Of a stretch of DNA of 56,526 nt, positions 1 to 7,069 are shown piece after piece. The notes under the pieces are model-generated. The model was not told the origin of the DNA. It saw only the letters and a list, made by a program, of their open reading frames with translations, and ran no database searches. The first letter of the stretch is position 1. Each line of letters begins with the position of its first letter. The stretch is from positions 1 through 56,526 of the forward strand of contig NZ_AQPN01000106.1 of the NCBI RefSeq assembly GCF_000403135.1, written 5' to 3'. This DNA is from Arcticibacter svalbardensis MN12-7. GTDB lineage: Bacteria; Bacteroidota; Bacteroidia; Sphingobacteriales; Sphingobacteriaceae. The translations under genes and the position numbers were made by a program.

Positions 1-1139
1 ATAGCGATAGAACTAAAGTTAGCAAAGCCACATAAAGCAAAACTAGTGATCACCAATGTTTTAGGTTCTATAACTCCTTGAACTTTAACAAGGTCTAAAT
101 ATGCAACAAACTCGTTTATAACCATCTTGGTACCCATAAGCGATCCTGCAGTATGGATATCTTTAAAGGGTACACCCATTGCCCAGGCAAAGATCGAAAA
201 TAATGAACCTAGAATTTGATTCAGACTTAAGTGATTGATGTCTATTCCTACAAATGAAAGCGACAAACCAATACTGCCCAGCATAGAGCCAATTCCACCC
301 AGTACATAATCTACCAAGGCGATGATGGCTATAAAACCGATTAGCATAGCAATTACATTTAAGCCCACTTTTAAACCATCACTGGCACCATGCGATATAG
401 AATCAACCAGGTTAGCGCTAGTTTTTTTAATCTCCAATGATACTGCACCTTTCGTTTCTGATATTTCAGTTTCAGGCCATACAATCTTAGAGATTACCAA
501 CGCTGCCGGAGCTGCCATGATGCTTGCTGCTAATAAGTATTCGGCAGGTACACCAAATGATATGTAAATGGCCATCACACCACCAGCGATACAAGCCATA
601 CTTCCAGTCATGGAGGCCAGTAATTCGGACATGGTCATTCCTTTTAAATAAGGCTTAATCATGATTTGAGCTTCAACCTGTCCCACAAACGCACTGGCAA
701 TATTAGATAATGCTTCAGCACCTGATACACCCATAAGTTTGTAAACCCCAAAGGCAAGCACCTTCACGATCCTTTGCATGATACCCAGATAATAGGCCAC
801 ACTAACCAGTACAGCCACAAAGATTATGGTAGGAACGATGTTAAAAAAGAATATCGTATTTACACCAAATGCAGTATTAAGCGCTAGTCTATTGGCTAAA
901 GGACCAAAAACAAAATCTGCTCCAGCATGAGAGAAATCAAGAATCTTGGTCACACCTGCTCCAAGCCAGGAGAAAATTAATTTTCCTGCAGGAACTTTAA
1001 GAATAAAAATAGCCAGAACAAGCTGAATGGCTATACCAGAGAAAACTAAACGATAATTAATTGCCTTACGGTTGTTAGACATTAAAAAAGCAATGGCGAA
1101 AATTAGTAGTATACCAATCAAGCCGGTGAATCTTTCCAT
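1..1139 (-). CDS. NupC/CNT-family nucleoside transporter (3' end outside the window)
   Basis: Concentrative nucleoside transporter of the inner membrane, importing nucleosides with a cation. The reading frame starts at the ATG complementary to 1137-1139 and stays open to the left edge, so about 379 residues are visible and the C-terminus is missing; family members are about 400-420 aa. The protein is almost entirely hydrophobic segments. The CNT core signature is visible mid-protein as GAEALSNIASAFVGQVEA, matching the family pattern G-x-E-A-x-x-N-x-A...G-Q-x-E-A. It is separated by about 45 bp from the stop-side neighbour on its left-reading strand (the bifunctional nuclease gene lies upstream, same strand), so the two could be co-transcribed. 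Substrate cannot be read from sequence. Confidence 0.88.
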   Translation of the reverse strand, partial: MERFTGLIGILLIFAIAFLMSNNRKAINYRLVFSGIAIQLVLAIFILKVPAGKLIFSWLGAGVTKILDFSHAGADFVFGPLANRLALNTAFGVNTIFFFNIVPTIIFVAVLVSVAYYLGIMQRIVKVLAFGVYKLMGVSGAEALSNIASAFVGQVEAQIMIKPYLKGMTMSELLASMTGSMACIAGGVMAIYISFGVPAEYLLAASIMAAPAALVISKIVWPETEISETKGAVSLEIKKTSANLVDSISHGASDGLKVGLNVIAMLIGFIAIIALVDYVLGGIGSMLGSIGLSLSFVGIDINHLSLNQILGSLFSIFAWAMGVPFKDIHTAGSLMGTKMVINEFVAYLDLVKVQGVIEPKTLVITSFALCGFANFSSIA

Positions 1140-1185
1140 TTATTATTTGTATAAGGTTATTTTATGCTGTAGGAATTGGACTAAG

Positions 1186-1785
1186 TTATGAAGACTTTCT
1201 TTTGGATAGTTCATCTCTTATTTTTACTGCTTTTTCATAGGCCTCCTCCAATAAGGCTTGTTGAAGTTTCTCTTTTAGCTCTTCTACGCTGAAGGACGAG
1301 TATCCCTGGGGTGTTACTTCAGGTTTATCATCAGCCGTATTCGGATCAATATTTTCTAGAAAAACAAAATCATTTCCCTCAATCATGATTCCCGCAGTGG
1401 CCAAAATGAACTCATATGTATGTATAGGACATTCAAAACGAACGGCTAGAGCCACTGCATCCGACGTACGTGCATCAATTTCATGCAAATGTTCCCCGTC
1501 ACTACAGATTAACTTGGCATAAAAGATCCCATCTACCAGATTATAAATAATTACTTCTTGTACATTGATATGAAAAGATAATGCAAAGGACTTAAACAAG
1601 TCATGAGTAAGAGGACGGGTAGGTGTCATCTTTTCAATTTCAACAGCAATAGCCTGAGCCTCAGATCCCCCAATAATAATAGGAAGGCGACGTCTACCGT
1701 TGACTTCCCCCAAAACCAAGGCATAAGCGCCAGATTGAGTTTGACTATACGATAACCCTACAATATCTAATTTTATTTTTTTCAT
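1186..1785 (-). CDS. Bifunctional nuclease family protein (DUF151) with C-terminal UVR motif
   Basis: A 199-aa protein with the bifunctional nuclease (BFN, DUF151) domain over roughly residues 1-135; the conserved stretch LPIIIGGSEAQAIA and the RTSDAVALAVR segment are typical of the family. Residues about 165-197 form a UvrB/UvrC-type motif (EELKEKLQQALLEEAYEKAVKIRDEL written here in part: LKEKLQQALLEEAYEKA), a fusion common in Bacteroidota. Plant BFN proteins have nuclease activity, but the bacterial role is not settled. An exact -7 element TATTTTTG sits on this strand at 1830-1823, giving a leader of about 30 nt, and it abuts the promoter of the divergent TPR gene. Confidence 0.85.
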   Translation of the reverse strand: MKKIKLDIVGLSYSQTQSGAYALVLGEVNGRRRLPIIIGGSEAQAIAVEIEKMTPTRPLTHDLFKSFALSFHINVQEVIIYNLVDGIFYAKLICSDGEHLHEIDARTSDAVALAVRFECPIHTYEFILATAGIMIEGNDFVFLENIDPNTADDKPEVTPQGYSSFSVEELKEKLQQALLEEAYEKAVKIRDELSKRKSS

Positions 1786-1815
1786 TCCGTTTACCCTTAA
1801 TCGCCTGTTTTGTTT

Positions 1816-1822
1816 TATTTTG
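1816..1822 (+). promoter_or_regulatory. -7-like element TATTTTG of the TPR gene
   Basis: One-base-shorter variant (TAnTTTG) of the -7 consensus, 31 bp before the ATG at 1854. The same shortened form occurs before prmC and before the DUF1080 gene. Confidence 0.45.
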
Positions 1823-1830
1823 CAAAAATA
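1823..1830 (-). promoter_or_regulatory. -7 element TATTTTTG of the DUF151 gene
   Basis: Exact match to the Bacteroidota -7 consensus TAnnTTTG on the minus strand, 38 bp before the ATG at 1785. It directly abuts the plus-strand -7 element of the divergent gene. Confidence 0.7.
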
Positions 1831-1853
1831 GATTAAAAAAGCATTTAATTATA

Positions 1854-2189
1854 ATGAACAACGACCGATTACAAAAGCTTTTAGCTTTTTTAGATAATGA
1901 TCCTGCTGACCCTTTCATAAAATACGCCCTTGCAACTGAATATATGAAACAAAAAGATCAGAAACAAGCTCTTATTTATTATGAAGATCTTTTAATGAAT
2001 AATGAAAATTACGTGGGAACCTATTATCATGCAGGAAAATTATACGAAACGATGGGCAGACCTGCAGAAGCCATCAAAGTATATGAAAAAGGAATGGCTA
2101 TAGCAAAGACGGCTAATGATATGCATGCATTTTCGGAGCTTCAAACCGTATATTTATCCGTAACAGGGCCAGATTACGAGAATGATTAA
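1854..2189 (+). CDS. Small tetratricopeptide-repeat protein
   Basis: A 111-aa protein without signal peptide or membrane segment. Residues about 36-90 form two TPR-like helical hairpins (QALIYYEDLLMNNENYVGTY and YHAGKLYETMGRPAEAIKVY), with the small-residue and Pro positions of TPR units. Such proteins act as protein-protein adaptors; a partner cannot be deduced. The last 8 bp overlap the start of the downstream chromate transporter gene, so the two are translationally coupled. Its promoter region interleaves with that of the divergent DUF151 gene. Confidence 0.75.
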   Translation: MNNDRLQKLLAFLDNDPADPFIKYALATEYMKQKDQKQALIYYEDLLMNNENYVGTYYHAGKLYETMGRPAEAIKVYEKGMAIAKTANDMHAFSELQTVYLSVTGPDYEND

Positions 2190-3405
2190 GCTTAGCGCAA
2201 AGAAAATTTTATTCCTCAGAGATGTAACACTTTTTACATTCACTGCCTTTGGTGGTGCTCAGGGTCATTTAGCAATTATGCTCAAAGACTTTGTTATGAA
2301 GCGGAGATATATTTCTGAATCGGAACTTTTAGAACTAAATGCCATGACGATGGTGCTTCCCGGACCATCGTCCACGCAAACACTCGTCGGAATTGCCTAT
2401 AAAGTAGGAGGGTTTTGGTTATCCATATTGACCTTTCTGATATGGGTTACTCCTTCCGCCGCTGTACTATGTGGTGTAGCCACCATGTATTCTTTCCTGG
2501 GAGCTAAAAATGAGTTCAATCAGGTAATGACTTTCATTCAACCTATTGCGGTAGGAATTGTAGGGTCTGCCGCCATCACTTTAGGACTTAAACAGCTCAA
2601 ATCCAAGCTTTCCCTATGGCTTGCCTTTTCTGCTGTAGTAGCTACACTGATCTTAAAAAATGCATTCGTTTTCCCTATCCTAATCTTGTTAGGTGGCATT
2701 TTATCCTCAGCGATTGAGGATACACAGGAAGAACCAAATCTTCAAAGCAATTTGTTTAAGAACATCAATCAGAAAAAAATCTTTTACTTTTTAGGCGTAC
2801 TGCTTCTTTTTGCTTCCCTGGGAGCTATTATTAACCAAACATCGCCCTTTAGTTTACCAATAAGACTCTTTGAAAATTTTTATAGAAACGGTATTATTAT
2901 TTTTGGTGGAGGACAGGTTCTCGTTCCTTTGATGTTTACGGAATTTGTGGAAATGAAGGAATACCTTACTGCCGACCAGTTTCTAAGTGGTTACGCATTT
3001 CAGCAGATCTTACCCGGACCAACCTTTTCTTTTACCTCATTTGTAGGTACTATGGCGATGCAAAATTCAGGTAGTGGACTTGGCGGACAGATTATGGGAA
3101 GCATTGTTGCCACTTTAGGAATCAATTTGCCAGGCGTAATTCTGGTTCTCTTCTTTGTTCCATTCTGGAATGATTTAAAGAAGATAGGAAGCATTAAAAG
3201 ATCATTGTCGGGTATAAATGCAGTTGCGGTAGGTTTCGTAATAGCGGCCTTTATTTTCTTACTTCGGCCTTTACTGGCTAATTCTACTTCACACGCACTA
3301 TTAGACCTGTCAATCGTTAGTGCTACCATCTTGATTTTACACTTCACCAAAATCAGAACCCCATGGCTAATCTTAGCAGGATTCCTTTTAGGTCTCCTGA
3401 TTTAA
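2182..3405 (+). CDS. chrA: Chromate transporter, long-chain ChrA type
   Basis: A 407-aa inner-membrane protein with two homologous halves, the usual layout of long-chain CHR-family transporters. Each half carries the paired signature: FGGAQGH and LPGPSSTQ in the N-terminal half (about residues 23-70), FGGGQVLVPLM and LPGPTFSF in the C-terminal half (about residues 238-285). ChrA exports chromate; some Bacteroidota members may carry other oxyanions. The gene overlaps the TPR gene by 8 bp. Its stop overlaps the convergent dnaB stop by 4 bp (3402-3405), so there is no room for an intergenic terminator. Confidence 0.88.
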   Translation: MIKLSAKKILFLRDVTLFTFTAFGGAQGHLAIMLKDFVMKRRYISESELLELNAMTMVLPGPSSTQTLVGIAYKVGGFWLSILTFLIWVTPSAAVLCGVATMYSFLGAKNEFNQVMTFIQPIAVGIVGSAAITLGLKQLKSKLSLWLAFSAVVATLILKNAFVFPILILLGGILSSAIEDTQEEPNLQSNLFKNINQKKIFYFLGVLLLFASLGAIINQTSPFSLPIRLFENFYRNGIIIFGGGQVLVPLMFTEFVEMKEYLTADQFLSGYAFQQILPGPTFSFTSFVGTMAMQNSGSGLGGQIMGSIVATLGINLPGVILVLFFVPFWNDLKKIGSIKRSLSGINAVAVGFVIAAFIFLLRPLLANSTSHALLDLSIVSATILILHFTKIRTPWLILAGFLLGLLI

Positions 3406-4964
3406 AATGGTGCTTCATCTTCCATATCATCCATTCTTGATGGTCTGATGATGAAGTTTCCAGGCTTGTCGAAGTCAGCAGAAGGAGCCATACCCGCAAA
3501 CTGATCATTGCTTTTAGCAGGGGAAGAGCCTACATTAAAATCATCTTCTAAATCGGTAAATTTCACATACTTACCTATAAATCGAAGTGGAACTGTACCT
3601 GTTTCTCCATTACGGTGCTTCGCGATAATTACTTCACCTACACCAATTGTTGATCGTCCTTCTTCATCTTCAGTCAACCCGTAATATTCAGGGCGATATA
3701 AAAACAGTACCATGTCGGCATCCTGTTCAATTGATCCAGACTCACGTAAATCGGATAACATCGGCTTTTTATTTGCACCCGGGCGACTCTCTACCGCTCT
3801 ACTTAACTGAGACAGGGCAATCACAGGAACGTTAAGTTCTTTCGCAACAGACTTCAAAGCCCTGGAAATACTACCAATTTCCTGCTCACGATTTCCACCT
3901 TTACCTTCTCCTTTTCCATGCATCAGCTGCAAATAATCCACAATAACCATTTGTATATCATACTGAGCCTTTAATCGACGACACTTCGCTCTGAATTCAA
4001 AAATATTCAACGCAGGCGTATCATCTATAAATAAAGGAGCTTCAGTTAAGGTACCAATTTTTGAGTGCAACTGTTGCCATTCCCATTCAGCCAGACTTCC
4101 TTTACGTATTTTTTCCTGTTCAATCTCAGTTTCACCGGAAATTAAACGATTGACCAGCTGAACAGAGGACATTTCTAATGAAAAGACGACTACCGGTTTA
4201 TTGAACTGAACAGCAGCATTACGGGCACAGCTTAACACAAACGCCGTTTTACCCATCGCTGGACGTGCGGCTATAATAACAAGATCGGATGGTTGCCATC
4301 CTGAGGTGATCCTATCCAAAGCGGTGAATCCCGATGGAACACCAGTTAAACCGTCTTCCTTATCGCGCAATTTTTCAAGAGAATCTAATGATTCACGAAT
4401 GATATCATCCATTTTTCTTGAATCTCGACGCAGGTTATTTTGTGCAATATCAAACAGGTTTTTTTCTGCGTGATCTAATAAGTCAAATATGTCTGTTGTA
4501 TCTTCATACGCGTTCTGAATGATCTCCGTAGAGATTCGGATCAATTCACGCTGAATAAATTTTTGAGATATTATACGTGCATGATATTCGATATTAGCAG
4601 CCGAAACAACACGATTTGTCAGTTCTGTTATATAATAAGCACCTCCAACAATCTCAAGCTCACCTTGTATTCTAAGCTGTGAGATGACGGTTAGAATATC
4701 AACTGGAGATGATTTTTGAAATAAAGTGGAGATGGCCTGAAATATTTTCTGATGCGTTTCTTTGTAAAAAAGCTCAGGTTTTAGAATATCAATAACGGCG
4801 GACAGAGCATCTTTTTCGAGCATTAAAGCACCAAGAACAGCTTCTTCAAGATCAATAGCCTGAGGAGGCAGCTTTCCAAGGCTACTCACTGTATTTGTAA
4901 GACGAGTTCGCCTGTCTGTACCAGTACCGCTTTTAAATCCTCCGTTCTCCATTTCTAAACTCAT
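3402..4964 (-). CDS. dnaB: Replicative DNA helicase DnaB
   Basis: A 520-aa hexameric replicative helicase. The N-terminal DnaB domain begins near LPPQAIDLEEAVLGALMLE. The RecA-like C-terminal domain has Walker A ARPAMGKTAF, Walker B MVIVDYLQLM and the segment GSIEQDADMVLFLYRP. No intein is present: the P-loop region is uninterrupted. An upstream ATG at 5006 is open in frame, but an exact -7 promoter element lies between it and the ATG at 4964, so I place the start at 4964 (MSLEMENGG). The -7 element ends 4 nt before this ATG, predicting a transcript that begins at or next to the start codon. Confidence 0.95.
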   Translation of the reverse strand: MSLEMENGGFKSGTGTDRRTRLTNTVSSLGKLPPQAIDLEEAVLGALMLEKDALSAVIDILKPELFYKETHQKIFQAISTLFQKSSPVDILTVISQLRIQGELEIVGGAYYITELTNRVVSAANIEYHARIISQKFIQRELIRISTEIIQNAYEDTTDIFDLLDHAEKNLFDIAQNNLRRDSRKMDDIIRESLDSLEKLRDKEDGLTGVPSGFTALDRITSGWQPSDLVIIAARPAMGKTAFVLSCARNAAVQFNKPVVVFSLEMSSVQLVNRLISGETEIEQEKIRKGSLAEWEWQQLHSKIGTLTEAPLFIDDTPALNIFEFRAKCRRLKAQYDIQMVIVDYLQLMHGKGEGKGGNREQEIGSISRALKSVAKELNVPVIALSQLSRAVESRPGANKKPMLSDLRESGSIEQDADMVLFLYRPEYYGLTEDEEGRSTIGVGEVIIAKHRNGETGTVPLRFIGKYVKFTDLEDDFNVGSSPAKSNDQFAGMAPSADFDKPGNFIIRPSRMDDMEDEAPF

Positions 4965-4968
4965 ACTG

Positions 4969-4976
4969 CAAAAATA
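4969..4976 (-). promoter_or_regulatory. -7 element TATTTTTG of dnaB
   Basis: Exact TAnnTTTG match on the minus strand, followed by CAGT and then the ATG of dnaB. With the start offset seen at rnpB (first base 5 nt after the G), transcription would begin at the A of the start codon. Confidence 0.7.
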
Positions 4977-5549
4977 CACAATCACGTTGTGTAATGTGGT
5001 ATACAACTAATAAAGTCATTCAATTTTTTATATACATTTTTAATCACTGAGGTTTGAAAATTGATAATTAGTATGTTGATTCTATTCCTATTATTGCTTC
5101 GAAACTATTAGTTTAGCAGGATTTGAAATATGAATAAGATGTGTATAACTATTTCAGGATTATGATGGGGTATAGAGACAAGGGGAAGCGAGGGTGTCAG
5201 GCAAAGGAAGGGAAGCACTCTGTTACGTAATGTGTAGATATCTGCTGCGATGTTTGTTCGTTAGCACTCCCTTGGTGCACCCTTGCTCGTTCGACTCGAG
5301 GCGAAGCTTTGAGGGAGCACGAAGGAGCATGTAGCGAGCATGGTTAGACTTTTGGATACAGCTGGGCCGTTCTTAGGATACGGCCGTATGGAAACAATAT
5401 AGTGTTACCTCTTATTAAAAGAGGGTTAATAAGGTGTTGAAGTAAAGCTCTTAAAAGGTATTCAGATGAAGCTTTATAGAAGTTGAAATATTATATTACA
5501 AGTTATTTAAGCGTTATATGGTCAAAAAATCGGTAATTTGTTCCATAAT
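4977..5549. other. Long intergenic region between dnaB and rlmB, with a GC-rich structured block
   Basis: About 570 bp without a credible ORF, between divergent genes. The ends are AT-rich, but about 5160-5400 is clearly richer in G and C than its surroundings and full of inverted repeats: CTCCCT near 5266 with AGGGAG near 5312; GGCCGT (5365-5370) with ACGGCC (5380-5385); CCTCTT (5408-5413) with AAGAGG (5419-5424). A 30-bp core inside it recurs at 32885-32914. It could be a non-coding RNA or a non-autonomous repeat element; no T-tract marks a terminator. Confidence 0.5.
5276..5305 (+). repeat. Dispersed intergenic repeat, copy A core
   Basis: A 30-bp core, running from TGCACC to AGGCGAA, identical at 26 of 30 positions to 32885-32914. 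It contains TCGTTCGACT and lies in the GC-rich block between dnaB and rlmB. Both copies sit in gene-free DNA. Confidence 0.6.
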
Positions 5550-5557
5550 TATTTTTG
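5550..5557 (+). promoter_or_regulatory. -7 element TATTTTTG before rlmB
   Basis: Exact TAnnTTTG match ending 1 nt before the ATG at 5559. If transcription starts about 5 nt after the G, the ATG at 5559 would be just outside the mRNA and translation would begin at ATG 5601; alternatively another promoter serves the gene. Confidence 0.5.
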
Positions 5558-5558
5558 A

Positions 5559-6323
5559 ATGTATACAAATTCTGAAAAAGTCCGTAGAGAGCAAAATCAA
5601 ATGATCTTTGGCATACGTGCTTTAATTGAAGCGATTAAGAGTGGAAAAGATATTGAAGCGGTTTATGTGCAGAGGGGCCTTACAGGGGCACTTTTTAATG
5701 AACTACGCGTACTGCTAAAGGAGGCGGAGATTACCTACCAGCAGGTTCCGGTCGAAAAACTAAACCGCATTACAACTAAAAACCACCAGGGTGTGGTAGG
5801 TATGATATCACCGGTTACCTATCAGAATATTGAAGATATTGTTCCTCAGATTTATGAAAAAGGCCAAATTCCACTATTGATTATTTTGGATGGAATAACG
5901 GATGTGAGAAATATGGGAGCTATTGCCCGTACGGCTGAATGCTCTGGTGTGCAAGCGATTATCGTTCCGGTTAAAGGCTCTGCCCAGATTAATCCGGATA
6001 CTATTAAAACCTCTGCCGGTGCATTATTCAATATTCCTGTTTGTCGTCATGAAAGCCTTTTAAAGGTGGTTCGTTTTCTGCAAGCTTCAGGAATACAGAT
6101 TGTTGCCTGTACGGAGAAAACAAATGACCTTTTATATAAAGTAGATTTTAAAGTTCCTACAGCTATTGTAATGGGATCGGAAGAAGATGGGATTTCTTCT
6201 GAAATCATTCGCATTGCTGACCATTTATCAAAAATACCAATGAGTGGTACAATTGGATCTTTAAATGTTTCTGTTTCGGCTGGAGTAATCCTTTACGAAG
6301 CAGTGAGACAGCGATTGGACTAA
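5559..6323 (+). CDS. rlmB: SpoU-family RNA 2'-O-ribose methyltransferase, RlmB-like
   Basis: A 254-aa SPOUT methyltransferase, probably modifying G2251 of 23S rRNA. The N-terminal substrate-binding domain (about 15-90) begins IFGIRALIEAI and contains TTKNHQGVVG. The SpoU domain (about 108-250) has the three knot motifs: NMGAIARTAECSG, VMGSEEDGIS and IPMSGTIGSLNVSVSAGV. The start at 5559 gives a 14-residue extension before the conserved N-terminus; ATG 5601 is a real alternative because the -7 element ends 1 nt before 5559. Family membership is secure; the exact rRNA target (RlmB rather than a related TrmH-type enzyme) is inferred. Confidence 0.88.
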   Translation: MYTNSEKVRREQNQMIFGIRALIEAIKSGKDIEAVYVQRGLTGALFNELRVLLKEAEITYQQVPVEKLNRITTKNHQGVVGMISPVTYQNIEDIVPQIYEKGQIPLLIILDGITDVRNMGAIARTAECSGVQAIIVPVKGSAQINPDTIKTSAGALFNIPVCRHESLLKVVRFLQASGIQIVACTEKTNDLLYKVDFKVPTAIVMGSEEDGISSEIIRIADHLSKIPMSGTIGSLNVSVSAGVILYEAVRQRLD

Positions 6324-6370
6324 AACCTAAAGGCTTTATTGGAAGGATAGAGTCAATAAATTTTATTGAG

Positions 6371-7069
6371 TTGAAGGATTTTTATTTATTTATAGATACT
6401 GAAACGTCTGGGTTGCCTAAAAAATGGGATAAACCTTACTCGAAGATAGGCAACTGGCCTTATATTGTCCAGGTATCCTGGGTGGTATATACTAAAGATG
6501 GCCATGAAGTAATGCGCAAAGATCATTTTATAAGTGATGATGACTTTGTGACCTCTTCTGCGTCTTTTAAGATACATGGCTTCTCGGACGAGTACCGTAA
6601 GAAAAATGGTCAGCTGAGGAAAGAGGTAATGACTGATCTTTCTTCAGATCTGATGACTTATCAGCCAATGATCGTGGGGCATTTCACAGAACTGGATCTC
6701 CATATGATTGGATCAGACTTTTATCGCGCACATGTAAAGAATCCGGCACCGGATTTACCTGCATTTTGCACCATGATGGCGACAGTAAAACTGGTTAAAA
6801 ATCCTAGAGCTAGTTTTTTAAGATTAGGTGAGCTGAATGAAACACTCTTCAATAAAAGTCTTGAAAACCCTCATAATGCCTTAGCCGATTCAATAGCAAC
6901 GGCTAATTGCTTTTTTGAATTACAAAAAAGAGGACTGATTAATGATGAAATAATTGCATCACAGGAGGCTGGCTTGAATAAGGTGAAGTTGAATTCTAAA
7001 CGATTTGCTTTTGTATTACCAGTTCTAATTGTATTTATTATTACCATACTAATATCTTTCCTTATATGA
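6371..7069 (+). CDS. DnaQ-like 3'-5' exonuclease with C-terminal membrane anchor
   Basis: A 232-aa DEDDh-type exonuclease. Exo I is FIDTETSGLP (residues about 7-16, catalytic D and E), exo II is around VGHFTELDLHMIG (Asp), and exo III is HNALADSIAT (His and Asp). The final 21 or so residues (FVLPVLIVFIITILISFLI) form one transmembrane helix, so the catalytic domain would be held on the cytoplasmic face of the inner membrane, which is unusual for this fold. The start is TTG at 6371; no ATG is available before exo I. It overlaps the next gene by 4 bp. A DUF294-protein and exonuclease pair is a recurrent neighbourhood in many bacteria; its function is not known. Confidence 0.82.
   Translation: MKDFYLFIDTETSGLPKKWDKPYSKIGNWPYIVQVSWVVYTKDGHEVMRKDHFISDDDFVTSSASFKIHGFSDEYRKKNGQLRKEVMTDLSSDLMTYQPMIVGHFTELDLHMIGSDFYRAHVKNPAPDLPAFCTMMATVKLVKNPRASFLRLGELNETLFNKSLENPHNALADSIATANCFFELQKRGLINDEIIASQEAGLNKVKLNSKRFAFVLPVLIVFIITILISFLI

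Noticed and set aside
3000-3350. 116-aa ORF opposite chrA
   Set aside because: It is a reverse-strand shadow of the transporter gene with no promoter or family signal.
4965-5006. Extended N-terminus of DnaB from ATG 5006
   Set aside because: An exact -7 promoter element lies inside this stretch, and the extension has no family counterpart.
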